A DNA stretch of 6,150 nt from contig PWUO01000291.1 of assembly GCA_003562555.1 (NCBI GenBank), forward strand, positions 1-6,150. Direction: 5' to 3'. This stretch comes from Dehalococcoidia bacterium (lineage in GTDB: Bacteria; Chloroflexota; Dehalococcoidia; GIF9; AB-539-J10). This document shows positions 1 through 5,460 of this stretch, piece by piece. How positions within the stretch are numbered: position 1 is the first letter of the stretch; every line of letters begins with the position of its first letter. The notes beneath the pieces were generated by a model. It was not told the DNA's origin. It worked only from the letters and a program-made list of their open reading frames with translations, and made no database searches. The translations under genes were made by a program, and so were the position numbers.

Positions 1-234
1 CAACCGGTCCAGGACAGCGATTGCCAGGCCAATGGCCATCCACATCAGAATTCGGGACTGTGTTCCGAGTGCTCCGGTTGGTGTCTCGAACTCTCCCGGG
101 GCGAACACCCTGATGAACGTCGCAAATGCGATGACGATGGCAATGGTCTTAGCGGCAGTCTCCAGCCATTCGAGCCGGGACATCGGCGCTATATACCACC
201 TTCCCTTGCTCTCGTGATAGTTCTTGGTCATCAT
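1..234 (-). CDS. Partial membrane protein of unknown function (N-terminal 78 codons)
   Basis: The frame runs from ATG ATG at 234/231 off the left edge of the window with no stop, so only the N-terminus is visible. It begins with a polar segment (MMTKNYHESKGRWYIAP), followed by a hydrophobic helix at about residues 24-44 (AAKTIAIVIAFATFIRVF). A short loop containing FAPGEFETPTGALG follows, then a second hydrophobic stretch from about residue 63 (LMWMAIGLAIAVL). It is therefore probably an inner-membrane protein. Codon third positions are G/C-rich, as in its neighbours. It lies 38 nt after the natural end of the DUF1295 frame and is probably last or later in the degV operon. The Shine-Dalgarno match is weak (CGAGAC), and the ATG at 183 (MSRLEWLE) is an alternative start. 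I do not recognise the family. Confidence 0.6.
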   Translation of the reverse strand, partial: MMTKNYHESKGRWYIAPMSRLEWLETAAKTIAIVIAFATFIRVFAPGEFETPTGALGTQSRILMWMAIGLAIAVLDRL

Positions 235-272
235 TCAGTCTCGTTAAGCGAAATAGTCGCTGTGGCTGGCCA

Positions 273-1055
273 TCACGATGCCTTTCTTGGTGGCAACGGA
301 AAGAAGACACTCGTTCGCTTGGCGTACTCCACGAAAGCGGGATTCTCCTTCATCGTCTTCTCGAGCATGGGGATGCCCGAATACGCAACGATAAGCGTGG
401 TGATTGTGATTGGCCCGACGATGCCCAGCCAGCCCCACTGCACTGAGAGGACGATGAGAAACACGCCCCACCACTGAGTCACTTAGCCGAAATAATTCGG
501 ATGAGGTGTGTAGCGCCACAAGCCTCTGTCCATGATCTTGCCGCGGTTCGCGGGATTACGCAGGAACACGTCGAGTTGTCGATCTCCCTCCGCCTCGAAG
601 TAGAACCCCACGCACCAGACCACAACGCCCGCCAGATCAAGCCACCCGAGAGTCGGCCCTGGATAGGTGTTCGCCAGCATGATTGGTATGGTGATAATCA
701 GCATCATGACGCCCTGACCGACGAACACGATCAAGTAGGCGTGACGTCGCCAATGCTCACCCCAGTCGTCGCGCCATTTCTTGTATCGGAAGTCCTCACC
801 CTTGCCACGATTGCGCAGATAAATACGTATCGCGAGTCGCAAACCCCAGACAAGAACGAGCACGGCGATCAGTAGCTGCCGTTGCTCCAGACTTCCTGAG
901 TAGGCCAGGGTCACCAATGTGACCAGGATGAATCCGATACCCCACCCGATGTCAACGATGCTGTTGTCGCGTAGCTTCAGCGCGAGTAGAAACAGCAGGT
1001 TGAAGAAGACTGCGACCGTCAGAAACGCGACGAGGAACGTAGACAAGAATGCCAC
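273..1055 (-). pseudogene. DUF1295 / steroid 5-alpha-reductase-like membrane protein, interrupted by in-frame TAA
   Basis: Two consecutive same-frame pieces make one protein. Codons 1-190 run from the GTG at 1055 to TAA at 485-483; 69 further codons run on without a shift to TGA at 275-273. The product would be about 260 aa, the usual size of the DUF1295 (COG3752-like) family, which shares the steroid-reductase C-terminal fold. Visible family motifs are VDIGWGIGF (about 34-42), RLAIRIYLRNRGKGEDFRY (about 73-91), FEAEGDRQLDVFL (about 153-165), GLWRYTPHPNYFG (178-190), then after the stop VTQWWGVFL, SGIPMLEKTM, EYAKRTSVFFPLPPR. The stop replaces the glutamate of NYFGE, consistent with a single G-to-T change (GAA to TAA). 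Several hydrophobic helices indicate an integral membrane protein, presumably a lipid or steroid-like reductase; no substrate is known. It starts 29 nt after degV. If the stop is genuine, the last membrane part and C-terminal motif are lost and the gene is probably inactive. Confidence 0.85.
483..485 (-). other. In-frame TAA at the conserved NYFGE glutamate
   Basis: On the minus strand the codons read CAT CCG AAT TAT TTC GGC TAA GTG ACT CAG TGG TGG, that is HPNYFG-stop-VTQWW. DUF1295 proteins carry a glutamate here. The bases before the stop (487-500) can form a 5-bp hairpin, CCGAA/TTCGG with an ATAA loop as read on the plus strand. No Shine-Dalgarno precedes the following GTG, so re-initiation is not supported. 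Confidence 0.9.
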
Positions 1056-1063
1056 TGCAACAC

Positions 1064-1069
1064 CCTCCT
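1064..1069 (-). promoter_or_regulatory. Ribosome binding site fixing the GTG start of the DUF1295 gene
   Basis: A perfect AGGAGG on the minus strand lies 8 nt before the GTG at 1055. It supports GTG initiation there and translation separate from degV, whose stop is at 1085-1087. Confidence 0.8.
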
Positions 1070-1084
1070 GTAAGCTGGCATGCG

Positions 1085-1921
1085 CTATGCGCGCCTGCCT
1101 GCCACGATTATCATTCCCGGGCCTCCATGCACACCGAGTGCAGCACCCATCTCGAACACCTGACTGACTCCGCGCGGATACAATTCGTTTACGCGCTCCA
1201 CAAATCCGTCAACCTCCTGCTGCGTGGTGCTGTGGGAGACGATGATGTCGGTCAAGTCACCCATCTGCTGCAGCGATTTCAGCAGGCGATTCATTCCTGC
1301 CGTACGGGATCGTGCCAGCCCGGCACGAACTATTGCGCCATCACGAAAGGTCAGTATCGGTTTCACTCCCAACACTCTGCCTGCGAGACCTCTCGCGGGC
1401 GAGATACGGCCGCTCCGCGCAAGGTATTTCATGGTGTCGAACAACCCCACCATCCTCGTCTCTGTCGCAGCGCGGCGCGCTTCTGCAACTCCCTGCGTGA
1501 ACCCGGCACCTACGGCAGCAGCTTTGGCGGCTGCCAGTACGACGAGTCCAAGTCCCGCGGAGTTCATGCCGGAATCAATCACCTCGACAGGCGTGGCCTC
1601 CGTACATACGTCTTCCGCAGCCAGCCTTGCAGAGTTGTACGTGCCACTGATCTTCGATGAGATGTGAATGGAGACGATGCCCGGCGAATCAGCGCGAGAC
1701 TGGTAGACCTGTGCGAAATCCTCGGGGCTGGGTTGTGCGGTCGCCGGATGGGCGTTACTGTGCACAAGGCGGCGATAGAACTGTGAGGGCGTCAGATCAA
1801 CACCGTCCCGGAACACCTCGGATTCCCAGCGCACGTAGATGGGGACTACCGAAATGCCAAGTGATTCAGCAGTTGCACGATCGATATCAGCGGTGCTGTC
1901 AGTCACAACCTGTACTTGCAT
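1085..1921 (-). CDS. DegV family fatty-acid-binding protein
   Basis: A 278-aa cytosolic protein of the DegV (FakB-like) family. Members bind a fatty acid in a cleft between two domains; FakB proteins present it to the kinase FakA for phosphorylation and entry into phospholipid synthesis. Family landmarks are VTDSTADI (6-13), the central PATAQPSPEDF (59-69), SIHISSKISGTYNSA (84-98), DSGMNSAGLGL (116-126), LARSGRISPARGLAGRVLGVKPIL (167-190), SHSTTQQE (229-236) and C-terminal GAALGVHGGPG (259-269). Length is typical and no core motif is missing. The frame extends upstream to a GTG at 1963, but I chose ATG 1921 because GGAG sits 8 nt before it and the family normally begins just before the VTDS motif. 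It is the first gene of a probable operon with the DUF1295 gene 29 nt downstream. No fakA-type kinase is in the window, so the physiological partner is unknown. It ends in TAG. Confidence 0.93.
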   Translation of the reverse strand: MQVQVVTDSTADIDRATAESLGISVVPIYVRWESEVFRDGVDLTPSQFYRRLVHSNAHPATAQPSPEDFAQVYQSRADSPGIVSIHISSKISGTYNSARLAAEDVCTEATPVEVIDSGMNSAGLGLVVLAAAKAAAVGAGFTQGVAEARRAATETRMVGLFDTMKYLARSGRISPARGLAGRVLGVKPILTFRDGAIVRAGLARSRTAGMNRLLKSLQQMGDLTDIIVSHSTTQQEVDGFVERVNELYPRGVSQVFEMGAALGVHGGPGMIIVAGRRA

Positions 1922-1929
1922 CGGCATCA

Positions 1930-1933
1930 CTCC
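1930..1933 (-). promoter_or_regulatory. Ribosome binding site selecting the degV-family start at 1921
   Basis: GGAG lies 8 nt before ATG 1921 but only 2 nt before ATG 1927. The spacing favours 1921 over the longer frames beginning at 1927 or GTG 1963. Confidence 0.6.
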
Positions 1934-1993
1934 AAATGGACCGGCGGTATGGCGGCTTATCACCCGGAATAGTGGGAAGTAGGATACCTATAG

Positions 1994-2022
1994 ACGATAC
2001 GTGTACCGGGGCGACATGTCAA
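1994..2022 (-). promoter_or_regulatory. Sigma70-type promoter for the degV operon
   Basis: On the minus strand a perfect TTGACA (2022-2017) is followed after exactly 17 nt by TATCGT (1999-1994), which matches TATAAT at 4 of 6 positions. Transcription would begin near 1987, giving a leader of about 65 nt before ATG 1921. This is the best -35/-10 pair I found in the window. It implies that degV is transcribed independently of the GNAT gene 333 nt upstream. Confidence 0.6.
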
Positions 2023-2039
2023 GAATCGTTATCATTACT
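2021..2039 (-). promoter_or_regulatory. Fur-box-like sequence abutting the degV promoter
   Basis: The minus-strand sequence AGTAATGATAACGATTCTT matches 13 of 19 positions of the classical Fur box GATAATGATAATCATTATC when aligned by eye. It overlaps the first two bases of the -35 hexamer, a position from which a repressor could act. AT-rich 19-mers can reach such scores by chance and no Fur gene or iron-related gene is present, so regulation by Fur or a relative is only a suggestion. Confidence 0.25.
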
Positions 2040-2219
2040 GAAGTTGGTCGGTAAATCAGACGCGCTGGCTGGTATGGCGCACCTGTGCTGATACTCTCCA
2101 CCACAAGCCCGTTCGCATTGAAGTTGGTGCGGTTCTTGGACTCTGCGCTTCGTGCAGCTGTGGAAATCACCGCGCCTTTCGAAGTGGTCCAGAGAGGTCG
2201 TTGTACTGGAGATCTACAG

Positions 2220-2249
2220 GGCCATACGCCATGGCGCGCGGCGATGGCC
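2220..2249 (-). terminator. Possible 3' hairpin of the GNAT-like gene, without U-tract
   Basis: Five nt after the TAG (2257-2255), the transcript can fold GGCCAT/ATGGCC with an inner GCC/GGC pairing, giving 9 bp around a GC-rich loop with a small internal loop. No run of T follows, so this is not a canonical intrinsic terminator. It could stabilise the 3' end or assist Rho-dependent termination. Confidence 0.35.
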
Positions 2250-2254
2250 ACGCG

Positions 2255-3412
2255 CTAGTCCAGTGGCATCTCGTAGATGCGCCATGTCTTGTAGCGGTAG
2301 CCGCCCATGAACTCGGACGACCCGATGATTCGGTAGTTGTCGTCCAGCAGCATCGAGGCTTCGCATTCGGTGTATCCGTTTCGGACGGCGTAACTCATCA
2401 CTTCTGAGAAGAGCAGCCCGTCCAGGCCCATACGCCTGAATCTCGGTGGAATGCCGAAGAACATCAGCCGTATGAATGAGATGCGCCGCCTCATGATCAT
2501 GAGGCGCAGCACCCTGACAATATCCGAGTCGCCGTACCATTTCCAGCGTGGACGCAGGGCACGGTTGGGATCGGGAAACGCGCCGAGAATCGCCGCGGGT
2601 TCATCGTCTACATAGGCGAACTGCATGAGCCCGGGGTCGATTACCGGTTCAAGTGTATCTGCGATTGCGTCTGCCTCTTCGTCCGTCAGGGGAAGAAAGC
2701 CCCAGTTCTCGCTCCACGCCTCATTGAACAGCTTGACGATTATGCGCACATCACTGTGAAAGTCCTTCATGTTCACCATGCGGGTGACCACCTTGTGTCG
2801 GCGCCTTGTACGTTCAGCAAGGATCGACAGTGCTGGTCGGACGGTGGTGATGTCGTCGCCGTAGAAGGCGTGGTAGTCCATCGCCTTTGAGAGCCCGTAA
2901 CGGTCCATGAAGTCCGCGTAGTAGGGTGGATTATGAGTTAGTTCTACCGTGGGACAGGTGTCGAAACCGTCGATGAGGATACCTTGTCGCTCGTAGGTGC
3001 TGTTGGAGTACTCTCCCGGTCCGCGGAGCACGGTCATGCCTCGACTCTTTGCCCAATCGCGTGCATGATCCAGCAGGGTTTCCGCAACCTCGTAATCTTC
3101 GGCTACCTCGAAGAAACCGAAGAAGCCGATACACTCACCGTAATGATCGTTGAATCGGTGGTTGATTGCAGCTGATACGCGTCCGACGGGGCTGCTTCCT
3201 CGACGTGCAAGAAAATGGGTGACCTCTGCGGTTCGGTGATACGGATGAGCCGGGGTAAGGAGCCCTTTCAGGCCGAGCAGGCGACTCCCGAGCAAATCGC
3301 CACGTAGCGGAGGAGTCCAACACGGGTCGCCACGATACAGCTTCCATGGGAGTTCCACAAACTGCTTCAGCCGAGGATCACCGAGGGGGATTTCGTCGAT
3401 GTGCACATCCAT
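2255..3412 (-). CDS. YghO-like GNAT-fold protein, possible N-acyltransferase
   Basis: A 385-aa soluble protein resembling the uncharacterised E. coli YghO-type family, a large GNAT-fold group of about 370-390 aa. Characteristic segments are FVELPWKLYRGDPCWTPPL (about 18-36), VGRVSAAINHRFNDHYGE...IGFFGFFE (about 76-102), RGPGEYSNSTYERQGILIDGF (about 130-150), NPPYYADFMDRYGL (about 161-174) and the GNAT acetyl-CoA motif A-like GIPPRFRRMGLDGLL (about 320-334), followed by ASMLLDDN and a C-terminal GGYRYKTWRIYEM. The family probably transfers an acyl group from acyl-CoA, but neither substrate nor reaction is established. The frame extends to GTG 3433, but no Shine-Dalgarno precedes that codon, while AAGGAG lies inside the extension 12 nt before ATG 3412; I chose the latter. 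It is transcribed alone, with gaps of 238 and 333 nt on either side. It ends in TAG. Confidence 0.85.
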   Translation of the reverse strand: MDVHIDEIPLGDPRLKQFVELPWKLYRGDPCWTPPLRGDLLGSRLLGLKGLLTPAHPYHRTAEVTHFLARRGSSPVGRVSAAINHRFNDHYGECIGFFGFFEVAEDYEVAETLLDHARDWAKSRGMTVLRGPGEYSNSTYERQGILIDGFDTCPTVELTHNPPYYADFMDRYGLSKAMDYHAFYGDDITTVRPALSILAERTRRRHKVVTRMVNMKDFHSDVRIIVKLFNEAWSENWGFLPLTDEEADAIADTLEPVIDPGLMQFAYVDDEPAAILGAFPDPNRALRPRWKWYGDSDIVRVLRLMIMRRRISFIRLMFFGIPPRFRRMGLDGLLFSEVMSYAVRNGYTECEASMLLDDNYRIIGSSEFMGGYRYKTWRIYEMPLD

Positions 3413-3424
3413 TGACGCGACAGT

Positions 3425-3430
3425 CTCCTT
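3425..3430 (-). promoter_or_regulatory. Ribosome binding site of the GNAT-like gene
   Basis: AAGGAG on the minus strand ends 12 nt before ATG 3412, slightly longer than ideal. It lies downstream of the alternative GTG 3433 and so cannot serve that start, which has no Shine-Dalgarno of its own. Confidence 0.55.
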
Positions 3431-3487
3431 CACTAACCGCTACGTTGACACCTGTGTGTGCTGTTGGCTGATAAGTAGTAACGGTCG

Positions 3488-3496
3488 ATAATATCA
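3488..3496 (-). promoter_or_regulatory. Extended -10 promoter candidate for the GNAT-like gene
   Basis: The minus strand reads TGATATTAT, which is an extended -10 (TGn) joined to TATTAT, 5 of 6 to consensus. There is no good -35 at 16-18 nt, as is common for extended -10 promoters. A start near 3481 would give a leader of about 70 nt. A 6-bp inverted repeat, CTGATA/TATCAG (3468-3473 and 3492-3497), overlaps it and could be an operator. Confidence 0.4.
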
Positions 3497-3650
3497 GAAT
3501 CGAGCCTGCTGCCGTGCCCTCGCCGCGGGTTCCCGGGCAACTCAGTGCAGCATGCCCAGTTCAGTCCGAAAGCGATTACTACATCAGCGTCGCCGCACGC
3601 GCGCGAATACGCACAGTCCGTGCCTGTAAGTCCAGGCCCGGGAAACGGCC

Positions 3651-4400
3651 CTAGTAGTGCACCTCCGCTGACGCACATTCATCGAATGGGTTCATACGGA
3701 CAGCCAGAGAGAACAGGTACGGGTAGTTGCCTTTAAGGTACTTCATATACTCCAGCCAGAAGAGAGCCAGTTGTCCGTAGACGCGGTCTACATCGCCCGC
3801 TATGTGTCGAATGTCCGATTCAGGCAACGATTCCGGATCTCGTCGCGCAAGCAGTTCCTCTGTCAGGTGGAACGTCGACATCAGCAGGGGCGTAAATCTT
3901 TCGTGCTCAAGCAGGTTCGGGTTCTCCATCAGTCGCAGGAGAAAGTCGTGCTTCGACCCCAGCAGCGAGCGCAGTAGTTGCGGACGTACCGCTTCCGGAG
4001 CAACGCGGTACTCGTGTCCCACCATTGAGACCGCCACGCTGTCAAACTGTTCCTCGGTCCACAGCATAGTGACGTGTAGTCGCTGTCTGGCCGCGCCGAG
4101 ACCTTCGTCCCAGTCTGAGAACAGCCGTAACATCTCAGTGCCGATTTCGCTGAAAAACGCGCCGACTACCATGTTGAGCTTCTCCATGCGTGTGCGCTTC
4201 TCATGCCGCCTGAGCAGTTCGTGCACGACGATGGTCACGACGAATACCTGGAGAAAGACGAACGAAAGGTCGTTGAGCAGCGCCACGAATAACTGGTTCG
4301 AGTCCCGGAATACTGCGTACTGGAACACATATCCGGCTGTCGACAGCGCTATCAGCGCGATGCCAAGGCGGAATTGCCAGGTCTTGAGCAGCGTCTGCAT
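3651..4400 (-). CDS. Two-helix membrane protein of a conserved uncharacterised family
   Basis: A 249-aa protein. Two hydrophobic helices lie near the N-terminus, at about 11-31 (RLGIALIALSTAGYVFQYAV) and 39-62 (VALLNDLSFVFLQVFVVTIVV). A basic stretch, HELLRRHEKRTRMEK, follows, so the remaining roughly 180 residues are probably cytoplasmic. The soluble part is alpha-helical in character and contains DFLLRLMENPNLLEHERFTPLL (about 152-173), FHLTEELLARR (about 177-187), LPESDIRHIAGDVDRVYG (about 192-209), FWLEYMKYLKGNYPYLFSLAVRMNPF (about 214-239). I recognise this C-terminal pattern from uncharacterised bacterial and archaeal proteins. No catalytic signature is evident. ATG 4400 is preferred over ATG 4403 because AAGGAG gives 5-nt spacing rather than 2. 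A possible -10, TATCAT, lies at 4446-4441 on the minus strand with only a poor -35. The gene is divergent from the five-helix gene at 4785. It ends in TAG. Confidence 0.85.
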   Translation of the reverse strand: MQTLLKTWQFRLGIALIALSTAGYVFQYAVFRDSNQLFVALLNDLSFVFLQVFVVTIVVHELLRRHEKRTRMEKLNMVVGAFFSEIGTEMLRLFSDWDEGLGAARQRLHVTMLWTEEQFDSVAVSMVGHEYRVAPEAVRPQLLRSLLGSKHDFLLRLMENPNLLEHERFTPLLMSTFHLTEELLARRDPESLPESDIRHIAGDVDRVYGQLALFWLEYMKYLKGNYPYLFSLAVRMNPFDECASAEVHY

Positions 4401-4511
4401 CATGTCTCCTTTGCGTCCGATGAGAGCGTGTGGTGAACCGATGATACACGGATGAGATGTGTTTCAGCAGGTGATGTTGCACCAGTCCGGTCACTTGAAC
4501 CTGCCGCAGAT

Positions 4512-4540
4512 CTCGCCGGGGAAGCCTGTGGCTTGCGCGA
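4512..4540. repeat. Nested hairpin, AAGCC/GGCTT inside CTCGC/GCGAG
   Basis: A perfect 5-bp stem, AAGCC-TGT-GGCTT (4522-4534), sits inside a second 5-bp pairing, CTCGC/GCGAG, separated by an internal loop. There is no T-run on either strand. It may be a structured leader or chance. Confidence 0.3.
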
Positions 4541-4650
4541 GGTGAATGCGACTGCAGACTGGTCCCGTTCGACCAACACAGTCGACACATCGCCCGGGTG
4601 ACAGATCCGTGGCGATGCCGCAGTGCTCATCTGCGTGCATCCTGGAATGA

Positions 4651-4695
4651 GATACTATGGATGGCGGATGGCAGCCCTTCCATCCATGGCATATC
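4651..4695. repeat. Long inverted repeat, ATGGATGG/CCATCCAT with flanking pairing
   Basis: ATGGATGG (4657-4664) pairs perfectly with CCATCCAT (4680-4687). The stem extends outward by a T-G wobble and a C-G pair, then after a 2-nt bulge by GATA/TATC (4651-4654 with 4692-4695), about 14 pairs in all. GGATGG occurs twice (4659-4664 and 4666-4671), so CCATCC can pair with either copy and two mutually exclusive stems are possible. It lies 90-134 nt before the start at 4785 and could be an operator, a leader structure or a 3' element; nothing decides between these. Confidence 0.5.
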
Positions 4696-4770
4696 ATCGC
4701 GTGAATTGAGAATCCGTTGACTGGTTCGACATGTTGGGACGTGCTGGCTATCACCATCAGGACGATTGAC

Positions 4771-4776
4771 GAGGAG
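4771..4776 (+). promoter_or_regulatory. Ribosome binding site of the five-helix membrane protein gene
   Basis: GAGGAG lies 8 nt before ATG 4785, giving a well-spaced and clear start. Confidence 0.75.
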
Positions 4777-4784
4777 ATGTCGCC

Positions 4785-5324
4785 ATGTTCACTCGTGCGC
4801 AACTGGCACTGATAGCGATTATTGTAGTGGGCGGAATCGCGGTCCTGGCGAGTTACGTGCACGGGTACGTGACGCATCCTCATATCGGCTGGGACATCTG
4901 GGGAGGAGTACCGGAGTCACTTCGGCCGCTCTACACAATCTCCATGATTGGTGCGGCCGCAGGCTTCTTCCCCTTCACGTTGTTCATCCTGTTGCGTATC
5001 GATCCGGGTCGATACCAGTTCGGGCCCGGCCTGGGCTATCGCGTATTTCTCATTCTCTATGCGCTCGTACTTGGCGGATCCGTCGCATGGATGCCACTCA
5101 CTTATCGCACGCTTGAGGCGCCCTCAATCGCGGTGTGGACTGCCATTCTTGGTGCGCTGACGCTGGTTGCGTGCGGATCGATTGGCCTGCTCGTCGGTCT
5201 TCTGAAAGTCGAACAGCCGCGTTCCGTCCGCTGGTATCGACTTGCGTTCGTGGGCTGTCTGCTATTTTGCTGGCAGACGGTGGTGCTTGATGCAATCGTG
5301 TGGACGTACTATTTTCCCGTGTAG
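4785..5324 (+). CDS. Five-helix integral membrane protein of unknown function
   Basis: A 179-aa strongly hydrophobic protein with predicted membrane segments at about 7-27, 49-71, 84-105, 115-139 and 150-174. The first segment could be read as a signal anchor. Between helices 1 and 2 is a polar loop with aromatic residues, HGYVTHPHIGWDIWGGVPES (26-45), followed by LRPLYTISM. Other visible segments are LRIDPGRYQFGPGLGYR between helices 2 and 3, LTYRTLEAPS between 3 and 4, and KVEQPRSVRWYR between 4 and 5; the basic residues of the last suggest a cytoplasmic face there. No transporter, channel or enzyme motif is recognisable. The start is fixed by GAGGAG at 8 nt. It is the only convincing plus-strand gene, divergent from the two-helix gene across 384 bp and convergent with the 80-aa gene. 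It ends in TAG. Confidence 0.85.
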   Translation: MFTRAQLALIAIIVVGGIAVLASYVHGYVTHPHIGWDIWGGVPESLRPLYTISMIGAAAGFFPFTLFILLRIDPGRYQFGPGLGYRVFLILYALVLGGSVAWMPLTYRTLEAPSIAVWTAILGALTLVACGSIGLLVGLLKVEQPRSVRWYRLAFVGCLLFCWQTVVLDAIVWTYYFPV

Positions 5325-5365
5325 TTCGTGCGAGACCTCAGCCTGCCCGAACTCGTAGGGTCGTA

Positions 5366-5382
5366 CGGGGGTTTCCACCCCG
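5366..5382. terminator. GC-rich hairpin 42 nt after the five-helix gene
   Basis: CGGGG pairs with CCCCG, with a bulged G, one further T-A pair and a TTCC loop. It is well placed to be a 3' structure of the gene ending at 5324, but the following bases (GTCGCGGCAGTTG) are not a U-tract, so intrinsic termination is doubtful. Confidence 0.3.
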
Positions 5383-5425
5383 GTCGCGGCAGTTGTAAGG
5401 TGATCTCCTCTACTGGTTAAGGCTC

Positions 5426-5460
5426 TGCGGCAATGAGCACACTGCCCGTGCGGCAAGGAG
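5426..5460. repeat. Direct repeat TGCGGCAA(T/G)GAG, 23-bp period
   Basis: TGCGGCAATGAG (5426-5437) and TGCGGCAAGGAG (5449-5460) agree at 11 of 12 positions. Their starts are 23 bp apart, about two helical turns, which places the copies on the same DNA face. There is no third copy. Confidence 0.4.

Larger units (their letters stand above)
1922..2254. other. 333-bp intergenic region between the GNAT and degV-family genes
   Basis: It contains the degV promoter and Fur-like site on the left and a GC-rich hairpin just past the GNAT stop on the right. A 10-bp direct repeat, TGAAGTTGGT, occurs at 2039-2048 and 2119-2128, exactly 80 bp apart, with no evident role. A minus-strand frame of 87 codons spans 1988-2251, but it has no Shine-Dalgarno or recognisable protein character, so I do not call it a gene. 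Confidence 0.6.
3413..3650. other. 238-bp intergenic region upstream of the GNAT-like gene
   Basis: It holds the extended -10 candidate, the overlapping CTGATA/TATCAG inverted repeat and a GC-rich stretch (3590-3650) after the two-helix gene. No hairpin followed by a T-run is visible. A minus-strand frame of 81 codons at 3433-3678 overlaps the neighbouring gene's end, is rich in Cys, Gly and Pro and lacks a Shine-Dalgarno, so I judge it spurious. Confidence 0.55.
4404..4784. other. Divergent intergenic region with inverted repeats
   Basis: The 381 bp between the two divergent membrane-protein genes should hold promoters for both. For the leftward gene, TATCAT at 4446-4441 is a possible -10. 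For the rightward gene, TTGAGA (4706-4711) and TTGACT (4717-4722) resemble -35 boxes, but neither has a convincing -10 at normal spacing. Two hairpins are present, at 4512-4540 and 4651-4695. Several frames cross the region on both strands, but none shows a Shine-Dalgarno or protein-like composition. Confidence 0.5.

Noticed and set aside
273..482. Independent 69-aa gene starting at GTG 482
   Set aside because: It continues the DUF1295 family protein in the same frame directly after the TAA, has no Shine-Dalgarno, and its sequence matches the family C-terminus.
1049..1660. 203-codon plus-strand frame across the degV-family gene
   Set aside because: It is antisense to a gene with all DegV motifs, has a Cys/His/Arg-rich composition and no ribosome binding site.
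1988..2251. 87-codon minus-strand frame in the gap between the GNAT and degV-family genes
   Set aside because: It has no Shine-Dalgarno, runs through the degV promoter and the GNAT 3' hairpin, and shows no recognisable protein features.
3433..3678. 81-codon minus-strand frame upstream of the GNAT-like gene
   Set aside because: It overlaps the end of the two-helix gene and the candidate promoter, and has a Cys/Gly/Pro-rich composition without a ribosome binding site.
3802..4455. 217-codon plus-strand frame antisense to the two-helix gene
   Set aside because: It is very rich in Ser, Arg and Cys, which is typical of a shadow frame; the opposite strand has a recognised conserved family.
4491..4883. 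130-codon minus-strand frame across the divergent intergenic region
   Set aside because: It runs antisense into the well-supported plus-strand membrane protein gene and has His/Cys/Arg-rich shadow composition.
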